DNA of 64,000 bases from Bimuria novae-zelandiae CBS 107.79 (lineage: Eukaryota > Ascomycota > Dothideomycetes > Pleosporales > Didymosphaeriaceae). The stretch covers positions 684,230-748,229 of the forward strand of contig ML976669.1 in the NCBI GenBank assembly GCA_010015655.1, in the 5' to 3' direction. Shown one piece after another: positions 11,026 through 22,717 of this stretch. Under the pieces are notes generated by a model. That model worked only from the letters and a program-made list of their open reading frames with translations. It was not told the origin of the DNA and searched no databases. The position numbers and the translations under genes were made by a program. How positions within the stretch are numbered: the stretch's first letter is position 1; each line of letters opens with the position of its first letter.

Positions 11026-13134
11026 TAACGCACGTGCCGCCCCGGTTCGCGTGGCGCCCCACTAATAGCATGCTTATCACCACAAAGATGAGGCTGCAGA
11101 GAGCCACAAAATAGCTATTATTACGAGATTTTTTAGTAGACAGACTTGTAATATGCTCGTGATTAGTATTTACTACTTATATTTGCTTAGGAGAGTAATT
11201 ATGCGGCCGCGAGAGTTAACTTTTAGTAAGGTAGCTAGTATAGCTTCTAAGGACTCCTTTAGAGCTACACCACCGCTAGCGCGTCTCTTAGGCTTAGACT
11301 TTAAAAGAGGAGCTCTTAAGGCTTTACGCTTACCCTTCTACGCAGTTTAAAATACTCTCTTTATATTTTAAGCTACTCTTTTTGCCTCGCGCGCGGCCTC
11401 CTGTTCGGCCTTTATCTAATCTCTCTCTACTTTGGCTCTCTCTCTCTCTATACGCCTCTCCTCCTTCTCTCTCTCTCTAAGTATCTTAGCAGACTTCTAA
11501 AGCTCCTTCTAATTAGCTTTTGCAAGCTCTTCCTTATACTAAAGTTATTTATTTACTCTCTCGCGTGCACGTGCCTCTCTAATCTTATAAGGAGACTAGA
11601 GTACTATACTACTATAGTACTCTTACCTCTATTATAAGTTAAGAAGCCTGCCGCGCTTTTTATAACGCTTTTTAGTATTAAAAGCGTTGCTTAAACCCTC
11701 GTTCTTATGTTAAAGTAGTTAGTTTTGTGCCTAAAGATAGTAGAGCGTTTAAGAGAGCGCCTTTAACTCCTTAGCGGTAATATCCTCTACTACAGACTAT
11801 ATAAGATAATTTAAATAACTCTATTTAGCCTCTCTAAGAGCCTCTAGAGCTACTTTACCTAGCTCCTCTCGCTTATTAGTAAAGCGTTTAAGTATAACCG
11901 TGCGGTCCTTAGGCTATATACTAGTAGCCTTAAAGGACTTTAGGATAATCTCTGTCTTAAAGGAGGACGTCTAGGCACTCTAGAATAGTAAAAAAAAGTC
12001 CCCTTTCTTAATAAGCACTATCCCTTGGCTCTTTTAGAGGTAATTAGTAAGGACCTTAGTGTAAGAGCTAAAGAGAGGTTTAAAGTAAATAACGTTAAGT
12101 AGCTAAAGCGTATAGGTAGAGTGGGGGGGAAACATAGCTAGTAGTATACAATAGGAGTTATAGTACTCGAGAAACTCTATTATTAGGTAACTACTATAGC
12201 TATTAAGTATAAAGAGACGTTAGTCTCTCCCTTAGCGCGCTTTCTACTTTATATAGTAGTTAAAAACCTGCTCTAACCACGCTAAACTAGTGTCGTTATT
12301 TATCTAGCTTAATAAAGTTAAGCTAATAAAGACGTCGTACTTACTAGCTTTAATACTAGCTACCTAAGTTAACTATAGTAACTTAGATACTACTAAGAAG
12401 AGGAGAGTAGGTAGGAGAGCGCTTCTATTAGCGTAAATAGTTACTAATATAGTTACCTACTTACGTAAGCTATCTTATAGTAAATCTTTTACCTCTTCTC
12501 TTTTTTAAACTACTTAACTAAAGACGCGTTTAGAGCGTCTTGTAACGCTAATTAAGAAGCCCTTTTTATCTATATTATAGGTATTATATAATAGTATATT
12601 ATACTCCTCTATCTTCGGGTGCAGTAGGTTGAAGTACGCCTTATACTTAGGTCTAGAGTTAGCTTTATAGTAGTTAGAGTCTATTCTTTTAGTCTATTTA
12701 TAAATAAGATTTTTACTATTTTAGTGCAAGAAGCGCGTTACCTAGGCGCGACTTATAGACTTTTTAGTAATTAAGAACGCGTAATTTTATATTATCTTTC
12801 TTATTAGAGGTAGCCCTTTTAGGGATAGATCTTTAATATACTATATAAGCATAGCTTCTTAATATAGATTAAGTTTCCTTTAGGAGGTGTTCTTGGCTTC
12901 CTGCGGGACTTAATAGCCTTAGTATCTTTAGGCTAACGTAGATCTTAATACACTATACTACTTAGTAATTACCTTATATAAGGGTTATTCTTTTAGTTTA
13001 GCGTATTTAATTGCTCTAAGTGCGGCCTCTATAGCTACTATGGTTGTTAAGATGCAACGCGTTAAAGTTGGTGTCTTGTCTGGTGTTCTGGGGTTGGTGG
13101 GGCGGCACGCGAACCGGGGCGGCACGTGCGTCAA
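11026..13134 (-). mobile_element. Pogo-like DNA transposon, heavily RIPped
   Basis: The termini share an inverted repeat with the core ACGCACGTGCCGCCCCGGTT. The left end is at about 11,026 and the right end at about 13,134, each next to a TA. The first bases differ slightly between ends (TAACG versus TTGACG), so the outer boundary may be off by 1-3 bp. The GC-rich termini contrast with an AT-rich, stop-filled interior. It abuts the preceding pogo-like element, sharing the TTATAA junction. Confidence 0.8.
11340..13040 (-). pseudogene. Pogo-like transposase relic
   Basis: Read on the minus strand with stops ignored, the gene shows the family landmarks. These are KGLPLIRKII and SRAWVTRFLH (DNA-binding region), YNIDKKGFLISVTRRSKRVFS (first catalytic segment, normally YNMDEKGF), and FPPHSTYTLQLLN. 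The Met-to-Ile and Glu-to-Lys changes are G-to-A transitions. The start codon itself seems to be ATA where ATG is expected, near 13,040. It is not translatable. Confidence 0.7.
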
Positions 13135-13483
13135 TACGGTAAACACGTTTGCGCTGTCCGGGTGTGACTAAGCACGGCGCACCATGCGCGAACTTACCCA
13201 AGTTCTGTAACTTGGGAATGATGGCTACTTGCAAGAAATATATAGACACGCAAGTCCCCGCGGGTCGCTGCCAGTCTATTAAATAGTGTGGTTAAACCTG
13301 TGAGTCATCTACGAGTACAAAGTAGATGTGTCTAAAATGTTGAGACACATCTCAAGTACAGATCACCCATTCTGTCTTATACTAACTTGATACCCGCTAA
13401 AAGGTGACTGTATTACTAAGGATGATCCGCCGTACAATCTCTGCAGCAAACATGATAGAGGTACTGATACTCTGCCTTGGTAC

Positions 13484-14942
13484 ATGCTAAAGATTGCCAC
13501 TGAGATTCGACTTGAAATCCTTCGATATTTACTTCCAGAAGTCGTTCCAGGTGTAGGGCCGTTAAGTGTTGGTAACGATAAATACTCGTAGACATCACTT
13601 CTCCGAGTGAATAAGTTAATTGGCGAAGAGATAGCAGCCGTCTTGTACGAAGAGGTTCCATTCGAGGTTGATCTCTCCTATAAGACGGTCCGCATCGGCA
13701 ACAAGGGCTACAACTTCCGTGGCCTGACTCCGAGGGACGACGATTACAAGTACAACCGCTTAAACATAAATATGACTTTGGTGCCGGGCATCTTCCATAA
13801 AATTCGAAATTTCCAGTTCACGATTTACCTGAACTGTAGCGGTGCATCAGACGATACGAAGTATCTCAGAAACGGACTAGTGAAAAATTTCCAACAGGAT
13901 ATCTTGCTTAGGGACTACCGTCTCTTAGAGCTCCGCGATACCCTTCGCAAATTCATCCAGGTCCTTCGTCCGAGGATGTTCGATCTCAAATCAATCAATA
14001 ACCTCGAAGTCACTCCACTGGATGATAATTTCCTCCAGTGGACCGCGAATGACACTCATGCTGCCGTTGCTCTTGCTATCGAGCCATTGAGGCATCTCGA
14101 GCATGTGGAGCGCCCTGTTCTGCATGACATCCGCTTTCGAGAAACCCGGGGTTGGTCACACGTCGAAAATGATGCTTTAGCCATCCAGAAAAGCCCGGAA
14201 ATTGATCCTATTGAACTTAAATCAAAGTACGAGCACTATCGGTCTGAATGGCAGGAGATGATGAAGGGCCATTATCCGCAGCTCACGAACTGCCCCGAAA
14301 TTTAGCGCGCTCTAGCCCAGAATGCGGCATCCGAGAAGGAGAAGATCGAGACGTTCATCTCGGCAATTCAAAAGAAGAACGAGGCGTCTTTGTACAACTC
14401 TCATGAAATTCCTAAAGCGTTTGACGGGATCCATCGCGTTATCTACATGACGCGACTAACATATGAGCAATATGGCACAGGGGCTCTTTATCTTATTCGT
14501 CGCGCTCTTGCGAAGCGCTGAGTGGAGTACCAGAGGGTACAGCAACAGGAGACTAGCAGACTGGCAAACAGGCTGTTGGACACGTTCCACCCAGAGGAAC
14601 GGAACAGCATCATTCAATCGCGCCCAGCAGAGTTCGTCTTTCCTGTCAAGAAGCCAAAAAGCAGTCAATACGGTCCTATGTGGCTTGAGCTGAGCTTGGA
14701 AATATGCGAAGTCTTTCCAAGCAAATGGCACTTCGAGCAAGAAATGGATCACCCTGTTCTGCGTGAGCAGACTGTATCGGAAGATACAGTGCGTCGTTAC
14801 CACGAGTACGAGGATACCATAGATGTTCAATATGGTCTTGCGAAGCGTTATTGTGTTCTCAAGACCCCACGAGCTGTGAGTATACCGCATCTCTTCGCAC
14901 TTGTACAAACTAATCGTACCACAGGTGCGACGATATCCGTAG
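13484..14942 (+). pseudogene. F-box/2EXR-like gene with three nonsense mutations
   Basis: One reading frame runs from the ATG at 13,484 (MLKIATEIRLEILRYLLPE, an F-box-like helix typical of fungal hypothetical proteins). It is broken by TAG at about 13,589, TAG at 14,303-14,305 and TGA at about 14,519. The conserved-looking text resumes in the same frame each time (VNKLIGEEIAAVLYEEVPFEV). A textbook intron (GTGAGT to CACAG, branch site CTAAT) at 14,876-14,924 leads to a short last exon ending at 14,942. Restoring CAG, CAG and CGA would need only C-to-T reversals. GC content is normal. Family members are probable ubiquitin-ligase adaptors, but no substrate can be inferred. An alternative is a spliced or re-initiated shorter protein from 13,607. 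Confidence 0.65.
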
Positions 14943-16855
14943 CCCTTCATCTGGGACTACTCTTCTTCTTCACAATAGCTCACTCATTCTGCTCTCCTGG
15001 AATGAGTGCCATCTGCGGAAACCCGATCAAGGAAGACTCAGTACACGAACATTTCTCGCTTCCTAGCTACCAAAATCCGAGGCCCTGTGCCCTTCTTGAA
15101 GCTAGCTACTGTTTCATTCGGTGGCTCTCTTCTAGCGCTGGATTTATAAATCTAGCTAGGCGCATGGCAGTACAGTTTAATCTGGATTTGTTCCACATTC
15201 AACGGGCGTTCTTACATCTCAGTTCATGGTGGTCATTGGCACGGTTTCTTTTCTTCTGACTACATGGCGCCAGCGTTAGCTAGCTACAGCGTACAAATGA
15301 AACTGATTATTTGGGATCAATCAATTTAATGCGCCAGCCGGACTGACAATATGCCATTCGTATGGGACTGAATCTAAACTTTGCAATTCATTGGGTGAGG
15401 CGGCTTCCAACATTGAGAAATTATCGGGCGTAACTTATTTTGATATCGTAAAAGAACCGCGTGAAGAGCTTAGGGTGGTGCAATGCTCCGCATGGTCTCT
15501 TCAGTACAGGCGTGTTTCGCAACGTCTCGCGCGTCATTGTGTACGCACAGGCCAATATTTTTTTTTGGACATACCATAGTTAAACTTTTGTTGTATGTTA
15601 GTTTTTACCATTTGCATAAAGCGTCATATATTGGTTGTTTTTGCTAGATCGCATCCGGCATCTATAGGACCCTAAAACCTACAGATCCACCCTCACAACT
15701 GAACGCCTTGATACTCTACCCTGTAATTAAATATTCTAAAACTATAGGATCAACCTTATTATAGACTACTTTGTTTTATTATAATTAAAATACTGGTTTT
15801 TTTACTCTTCTACTTTTCCCTATAAAGTCTTCACTATCATTATCTTATTTCGAAGTATCTTTACTTAGGTTAAGTTAGTCCTTTTTTTAATATTTTATAA
15901 TTCTAACTTTTTTTAATTGGCTTTACTAGCACGCTATTTAATAATTAGTATACTACCTATTTTATTTTTTATTTTAAAACTCTCCCTTTATATATCCCTT
16001 AATATCCTTTTACTAAAGAAAAATACCTCTACTTTAACCTACTATTAGAACTTATATTAGATATATTAAAGGAGTAGTAGAGGGTAAAGCTTTAGCAACC
16101 TAGCTTATAATGGAACGTTTTCAATCACTCTAAACAATAAGAGGCAATCATTAACCGCTCAGAGGGTAGTATATATAGACTCTGCAGCCCATCTATGTGG
16201 AAAGTATCGGTTCATCATCATTACTTCCCACACTAGATCCTGTTACATCTCGACTACGCCTTCGGGCGTATATGAAAGCGCTTGTCAAACGCGGACGTGA
16301 GCCAACATCGTACTATCCTCGTGTTCATTGCTCGTTCACGAAGTGAAAAACTACCCCCATAACTTTTTCTATTGGTGTGGCAAGATGGCATGGCTCTTAG
16401 CACGTCATGCTATATCTCATACGCTGTTAAATCCAGCAGAATGCAGTCTCTTCCATCGCAAGAGACTTCTTAAGCTAGTCATTCGGTCGTGGCAATGACT
16501 CTTCTTGCAGTTCAAGGATGCAGAGGATCTCAGGATGCAGTGGCTGAAAATGTTTGACGCCATAGGCTCCTAAGCCAGCGACGAATCTTGGACATGGTAG
16601 CACCTCGATGTACTTGTGGTGGTAATTTCGGAAAGTACATGATTGGAAAATGTTTTTTGGTCGTTTTATCATGAAGAAGTAAAGTAGCAACATGAATGGA
16701 TCCCTTTTTCGCAGTAGTGACCATCCTCTACGCCAACATAACACGGATACCGTGTCCATGCAAGATGCCTTCCTGACCCGTGACTCAACAACCCCATTCA
16801 CCTTGATACACAAAAATTATCCTCCCACCCCATCTTCCACAGCACGATTGACAGC
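14943..16855. other. Intergenic, with AT-rich relic at 15,660-16,110
   Basis: No convincing gene is seen. The central 450 bp is strongly AT-rich and resembles RIP-decayed transposon sequence, without identifiable ends. Flanks have normal composition. Small ORFs here lack any recognisable motif. Confidence 0.5.
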
Positions 16856-18530
16856 CTAACTAACATCCCTCCTCCTCATCCCCACCTCCAACCCCAACGG
16901 CTTCCTCAAAAACCCCTCCCTCGTCTCCATCCCCCTCTGCCTCAACTCAAACTCATACCTCCTAAACACCGTCCCCACAATAAGCGCCAGTTCCATCTCC
17001 GCCACATTGCGTCCCACGCACGCCCGCGGGCCGTAACTAAACGGGATAAAGGCGTTCTTCTGCTCCTCCGTGATCTTCCCCCACCGCTCAGGCCTGAATT
17101 CGTCCGCGTCCGGGCCCCAGATGGCTTTACTGTGGTGGATCGTGTATGCCGGTACACTGAGCACTGTGCCCTGCGGGAAGTGGTGGTTTGCAATGGTTAT
17201 TCCTGGCCCGGGCGGGACCACGCGCGGCAGGCCGAGCGAGGAGGTACTATGGATCCGCATCGTTTCTTTAATAACCGCATCCATATATGGTAGATCCCTC
17301 ACTTGGGCGAACGTAGGGACTTGATCTACATCCGCGATCGCGTCGTCCAGCTCTTTCTGCAACTTCGGCACCACGTGAGGCGTAGATAAACAATGGTAGA
17401 GTAAAGCGCAGGACGTGTTGGAGGTAGTGTCTGACCCCGCGATGAGCTGGGTCAGCGCTTCGGCGGTGAGTTCCTCGCGCCCAAGCTTGGCGCCGGTTTC
17501 GTCGCGGCCCTCCATGAGGCGGGCGAGGAGATCGACGCGGTCGGAGGGGTGGGCGAGGCGCTCGTTTACGCGCGCGATGGCGATGCCCGCGAGGTTCTCG
17601 ACGGCTTTGATGCCCTGGGTGAAGAAAGGATCCGGGAGGTATTTTGCGTAGGGTTTGAGTTGGGGGAGGCATCCTAGGGTGCTATCATTCCGTCAGTTCA
17701 ATGTTCATACTTGCAGAAGGCTACTTGGGGAGATGAGATGGTAGCACGCACCCAGAGACTTCTCCCCTTCGGTTCAAAACCTCGATGGCGGGCGCGTACG
17801 TCGGCTCCGCGTCCGGGCCCTTCCTCACTTCTGCGACGTCCGCGCCTTTCTCGAGCATGCCGAATGGCGCGCCAAACGCCAGGTCGCCGATGACGTCGAA
17901 AGCGAGGTAGTTGAACCAGTTCAGCGCGTCCATGTTGTAGAACCCTCCCCGGGGCACCTCGTTAGCCCGCCTGTCCCATTGTCGCTGCAGCTCCTCGAGG
18001 TTGTGGTGCATGTACTGCTCAAACTGGCCGACCGACTTGGCGGAGAAGGTGTGCGAGACGGTCTTGCGCTTGCGTGTGTGTTCGGCGCGGTCGCGCGTGT
18101 TGAAGAGGCCGCGGCGGATCGAGACGAACGCGTCGTAGTAGTCGCTGCGGTACCCTTATTAGTTCCTCTTTCAAATCCAATCCACATCCACGTTCATTTA
18201 TTTGTACTTGGTTGGTGGGAAGGAGAGATTGGGTTACCCTTTCAAGAACCCATTGCCGTGCCCGTAGATGACTGGGATCGCCTCTGCATCCGCAATGCTA
18301 ACATGGTTTGGCGCGATCCTGACCAGCGTCCCGTACTCCTCATGCGCCTTGTGCACCGCCAAATACCGCCTCCCCCTCCTGCATTGGTACAAGAGCCATA
18401 AGTTCGAGAATTTTGCTGCGAGCGGGCCGGGTATCGAGCGGATGGACCAATTGCGAATATACGGGAGCAGGTAGAACAGCACCGGGAGGAGAACGAGCGT
18501 ATACGGCGTGAGGAGATTCGCTAGAAACAT
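16856..18530 (-). CDS. bphA: CYP53-type cytochrome P450, benzoate 4-monooxygenase
   Basis: Three exons (18,530-18,238; 18,144-17,752; 17,681-16,856) joined at GT-AG introns of 93 and 70 bp give 503 aa, close to the usual CYP53 length. The N-terminus has one membrane anchor (LVLLPVLFYLLPYI) and a Pro-rich hinge (IPGPLAAK), so it should sit on the ER. Landmarks are the I-helix AGSDTT at 310-315, ExxR (ETMR) at 368-371, PERW at 426-429, and the heme loop FSYGPRACVG with Cys450. The text GHGNGFLK, KRKTVSHTFSAKSVGQFEQY, RIHSTSSLGLPR and METREGFLRKPLGL is what I know of the CYP53A family. That family para-hydroxylates benzoate and protects fungi from plant phenolics. An in-frame upstream ATG at 18,623 would add 31 residues before the anchor. 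Substrate is inferred from family. Confidence 0.88.
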
Positions 18531-19585
18531 CTTGCTCGTCAATCGGCTAGGAAGACCGTCGGTAGGAATGACTATTTTCCAGAAGAGGGACGAAGAGGTG
18601 ACGCCCAATGAATGAGATGACATACGAGAGCGACACCGCCCTCGTTCTTTATACTTCCATCCACCGCAGCGCAAGTCAGCCAAGCTCCCCTCTCCACTCA
18701 CACGCTCCAGCTGTGACGCCAACATTACCAGCACGCCGTCCAAAAACCCACGCGCCTTACCGCACGAACAACCTCTCAATCCCTGGCCCCGTGCCACTGT
18801 AAGCTTAGTATGGACGAATGAGAGCGTCGCTGATGCACCTCACGATAGCCGACCTCGCGCTCCGACCGATCTAAAACGCGGGGTACTCCTCCGAGCTTCC
18901 TCCGCACAGGACCGCGGAGGTGGCTGACTAGGTTTTGTCGTCGGAACAGGGATGCGCACGCATTGTGTAGGGCTGAGCGCGCCGAACGAAATCCGCCGCC
19001 GTCCAGTTTCGTGCTTTCGGCATCAGTTCACGGACGTACTAAAACGTTGTTTTTCCCTGTACGTCCCCCACCCAGTGGAGCTTCTGCCTTTGCCCAACAA
19101 CAACAACAACGCGCCCACGTTAGTAATCTGACACGACAATTGACTTTCTACTACAACTTCGGTTCGGCAACGCTGGTAGCGAGAAGGAAAAGTCGTTTCG
19201 TTGTGAGAGACGATGAGTTGGATACGTGCACCACCAACTCATCCACGAGACACCCGGAAGAGTCATTCGTACTGACACTGTGTCTAGAATCCTCTACTGA
19301 TACTGTATATATGGACGGCAAGCTAACCTGTCCGCCGAACGAGACAACACCAGGAGTCACCCATACACACGCACACTGACAGTCACTCCACAACCGACGG
19401 GCCACGTCTCCTGCACGATGGATTGATAATTAGGCATAACCAACTACGTTAGGAAACCACAAAAGAAACCAAGGCTGGAACCTCATATGCCACACCAAAC
19501 GCCCATCATAATGGTATCATACCCCACCACACAACACTCTCTCTTGTATACGTCTACGTTCACTTCCCTCCCTCTCGCGACGCGC
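18531..19585. other. Intergenic: P450 promoter and ErdS 3' region
   Basis: GC-normal sequence between two minus-strand genes. A short CAACAACAACAAC tract lies near 19,100. No gene or conserved motif is recognised. ORFs at 18,963-19,379 and on the opposite strand show no family features. Confidence 0.5.
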
Positions 19586-22500
19586 CTAATCATCGTCTTC
19601 GAAGAAGTTCAAGATTGCCTTGATCGCCAACGGGCCCAGCCCGTGCGGTGGGTAGCAGATATAGCTCGGGTCATCCGTCGCTCCCAGCTTCTCACGGAAC
19701 TCGGTCTTGTTGGTGAGCTTGAGCTCCGTCGCAATAGCCTGATATGCGCGGGACAGGACCTTGACCCTTGTACCCTTGACGTTGTGCCCAGGCGTGAACT
19801 TGCTGGACGCACCGCCACCGAACGTGATGTTCGTGGCGCCGCCCTGCGCGACCACCTTCATGGCGTGGAGCACGACATGCTCGATGGAACCCGAAGGCGC
19901 TCCCGGGAAATCGAGAGAGTACTTGACCTGCCAGCCGTGATCCGGGGACAGCTGCGCCATAACGACGAGAGCGGCAATGGTGCTGTCAGGGGTTTGAGCG
20001 ATGTGGTACTGACGGTGCTCCTCGTCTTGCCAAGGGTGGATATTGGTAAGATGGACCTGACGGCCCTTCCTGTTCTTCAACCAATCTTCCACGCGCGCAT
20101 CAACCTTCTTCTTCATATCACCTGGCACTGGGTTGCCAATGACATAGTCAGTGATCTTGACGCCCTCTTTCTCCGCATGTCGGACCTTGCGCTGTACATC
20201 CGAGTCATGCAATGCAGGGTTACGGGCGGGATCAACACGCTGTTCTGAGACAACGGAGAATGTTCGCCAATTGAACTTGGTGGCAAGCACTTCCTCGGCC
20301 TCACGGCCCACCAGCAGCCAGAGCGGCTTCAGATTGCGCTCCTTCTTGATGTACTTGAGGTACCCAGTCATCGTCTTCAGATATTGGGTTGGGTGGCAAA
20401 GTGGGTCACCAACAGTGATCGCGAAGCCATCTTGAGGAACAAATCCAACGGCAGCGCCCGTGTACGGGTCTCGCCAGATCTCCGTGCGAGGCTCCAGCCA
20501 GGATGTGTTCGTAGCGTCTCCGTAGTTGGCAATGAGCTTCGGAATGGATTGGAAGTCAATTCCGGCCGCCGCGCGATCTTGACCCTCCCACGGTGGGTGC
20601 ATAGTGCTTGCTTCAGGGTGGCGAAGCTGCTTGATCACAGGCTTCTCAGGCAGACTCTTCGGATCACGAGGGAATAGCGACGCATGTCGAATGTTACCCA
20701 GGTTCAGCAGCAACATGAGAATACGCTCCAAACCAATACCACCGCCACCATGTGGAGGCGCGCCCCATTGGAAGCCTTGGATGTACTCCTCCATAGTCTG
20801 TGGATCGACCTTCAGCTTGTTCATCTTATCCAGCAACATATCCGCATCGTGGATACGTTGGCCTCCACTCAAGATTTCCTGCCCGCGAAGGAATATATCA
20901 AACGAGTTGGTGAGGTTGGGGTCGTTAGGATCTGGCATGGCGTAGAATGGTCGCGCATTGGTAGGGAATTTGTCCAGGATGTAGTAATCCGTGCCCAACT
21001 TCTGTTTGATAACACGGCCAAGTTGTACCTCATCTCGCGTACCCATATCTTCGTTTTCGTCGAGAGGGTTGCCATCATCGTCCCTCCAGCCGGAGTCGTT
21101 GAGCATGCGAATACCCTCGGCGAATGGAATGATCGGGGTCTCATCCAACCAGACGAGGTCTTCGTGAGGGAAGTGCTTCTTGACCACTTCGATCTCCGGG
21201 CGATAGCGCTCGTAGATGCCCTTGAAGATGTTCTTGAATGTGCGATCTAATACACGAAGAACCTCATGGTAGTGCTCATCGATCGACATCTCCAAATCAA
21301 GACCGGTATATTCAGTCAAGTGGCGATATGTGTTGCTGTTCTCTGCTCGGAATACAGCACCGATCTCGTATACCCTGCCGAAATCGGCGGATATACACAT
21401 TTGCTTGGCCAACTGAGGACTCTGGGCCAGGAAAGCACCGCGACCAAAGTATTCAACTTTGAACACACTGGCACCGGACTCGGTCGCACCACCCTGAAGC
21501 TTGGGGGTGTGGATTTCGATGAAGCCCTCGGAGTCCAGCTGAGAGCGGAAGAGGTTGCAGATACCAGACTGGATGCGGAAGATACCCTGAGAAGCAGTTG
21601 TTCGCAGATCGATGACGCGGTTGCTCAGACGTGTTCGATCTGCGATCCTTACTCGGTGGTGGCCCTCCTTGTTATCAGGACGCGAAAGCTCATCGTCCAC
21701 TTCGGCTTGCGTGACTTCGGCCTCGTGAACATTGAAAGGAAGGTGTTCGGTAACAGGGGCCTCAACGTGGAGACTGTGGATGGAGACTTCGATATCGTGA
21801 ATCGAGGTACCTGTGACGCCGCCTTGCTTGTTGTTCGGCGCCTGTAGGACACCCTTGACGAGCACGACGCTCTCGGCCTCGAGATGCTCTGCCCAGTAGA
21901 GCATATACTTTGAGATATCTGCGTGCTCGACGAGTATGGCTTGAATCGTGGCGAGCTGCTGTCGCAGGACGAAGAAGACGAACTTGGAGCTCATCTTCCT
22001 CAGGTGGTGAATCCTGGCGCGGAAGACGACCTCCTTGCCCACGTCGTTGGCAGTGAAGTCCACGATGTTCATACGCGGCTCCCGCTTCCACTCTGCCGCA
22101 TAGCTGTTGGGCGGAACGTTGCCGTACCGGGCTTTTTGCTCAGGCGTCAGCTCTGCATCGGCCTGGGCCTCCATATCCTTCTTCCGCTTCTCGATCTCCT
22201 TCTCCTTCTGCAGGACCTCTTGTCGACGCTCTTCCTGCTGGGCCTGCTTCTCGTGCTTTCGCAGCTGGTTCTTCGACATGGGCTCGCCATCGCGGTTGAT
22301 CGGGGTGTCGCCGTCGCTGGAGGAGTCGCCGCCGATGTGTAGCTTCTCCTTGACGGCTCGAATGGGAGAGCTGGTGGAGCCGGAGCGGTGGTGGCCGAGC
22401 CCCGCCTTGAACGTGTTGCTGCGGCTCGGGCTGTCGGTGCGGCGGTGGAAGATGCCACTCTCATTCTTGGAGGATTTGTCTATGCTCGTCCCGCTGTCCG

Positions 22501-22717
22501 CGGGCGAGAGTGGACCGCTGGCGGGGGTGTCGCTGGCCCGCTTGAACTCGCCGCTGGCTCGGTGCCCAAAGACGCCAGAAATCTTGGGCGACGCTGTGCC
22601 ACCGTTCGCGGTAGAGCCGGCTCTAGGCGACTTGACACCGGACGAGCTCTCATCATCGGAACCGGGGTTGCTGTGGGTGCCCGTCTTGAGCTTGCCCAAG
22701 ACCTTCTTGAGAGACAT
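19586..22717 (-). CDS. erdS: Ergosteryl-aspartate synthase: AspRS fused to DUF2156 transferase
   Basis: A single uninterrupted 1043-codon exon. Residues 1-150 are Ser/Gly/Pro-rich and low-complexity; 150-185 is a charged helix. An OB-fold anticodon domain (about 225-330) is followed by a class IIb aspartyl-tRNA synthetase core. Motif 2 is FRAENSNTYRHLTEY (456-470) and motif 3 is GGGGIGLERIL (657-667). Residues about 715-1035 are a second module of the DUF2156/aminoacyl-tRNA transferase type (PQDGFAITVGDPLCHP; LVGREAEEVL; HGLGPLAIKAILNFF). This AspRS-DUF2156 fusion is the published ErdS architecture. The synthetase charges tRNA-Asp, and the transferase moves aspartate to the 3-beta-OH of ergosterol, making ergosteryl-3-beta-O-L-aspartate. 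The partner hydrolase ErdH is not in this window. Whether this protein also supplies cytosolic Asp-tRNA for translation is inferred from family work. Confidence 0.92.
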   Translation of the reverse strand: MSLKKVLGKLKTGTHSNPGSDDESSSGVKSPRAGSTANGGTASPKISGVFGHRASGEFKRASDTPASGPLSPADSGTSIDKSSKNESGIFHRRTDSPSRSNTFKAGLGHHRSGSTSSPIRAVKEKLHIGGDSSSDGDTPINRDGEPMSKNQLRKHEKQAQQEERRQEVLQKEKEIEKRKKDMEAQADAELTPEQKARYGNVPPNSYAAEWKREPRMNIVDFTANDVGKEVVFRARIHHLRKMSSKFVFFVLRQQLATIQAILVEHADISKYMLYWAEHLEAESVVLVKGVLQAPNNKQGGVTGTSIHDIEVSIHSLHVEAPVTEHLPFNVHEAEVTQAEVDDELSRPDNKEGHHRVRIADRTRLSNRVIDLRTTASQGIFRIQSGICNLFRSQLDSEGFIEIHTPKLQGGATESGASVFKVEYFGRGAFLAQSPQLAKQMCISADFGRVYEIGAVFRAENSNTYRHLTEYTGLDLEMSIDEHYHEVLRVLDRTFKNIFKGIYERYRPEIEVVKKHFPHEDLVWLDETPIIPFAEGIRMLNDSGWRDDDGNPLDENEDMGTRDEVQLGRVIKQKLGTDYYILDKFPTNARPFYAMPDPNDPNLTNSFDIFLRGQEILSGGQRIHDADMLLDKMNKLKVDPQTMEEYIQGFQWGAPPHGGGGIGLERILMLLLNLGNIRHASLFPRDPKSLPEKPVIKQLRHPEASTMHPPWEGQDRAAAGIDFQSIPKLIANYGDATNTSWLEPRTEIWRDPYTGAAVGFVPQDGFAITVGDPLCHPTQYLKTMTGYLKYIKKERNLKPLWLLVGREAEEVLATKFNWRTFSVVSEQRVDPARNPALHDSDVQRKVRHAEKEGVKITDYVIGNPVPGDMKKKVDARVEDWLKNRKGRQVHLTNIHPWQDEEHRQYHIAQTPDSTIAALVVMAQLSPDHGWQVKYSLDFPGAPSGSIEHVVLHAMKVVAQGGATNITFGGGASSKFTPGHNVKGTRVKVLSRAYQAIATELKLTNKTEFREKLGATDDPSYICYPPHGLGPLAIKAILNFFEDDD

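Noticed and set aside
15391..15579. 62-codon plus-strand ORF next to the F-box-like pseudogene
   Set aside because: No similarity recognised and no continuity of frame with the pseudogene.
16475..16813. 112-codon minus-strand ORF
   Set aside because: No recognisable domain, no intron signals, and a start in the 3' flank of the P450 gene. Chance is more likely.
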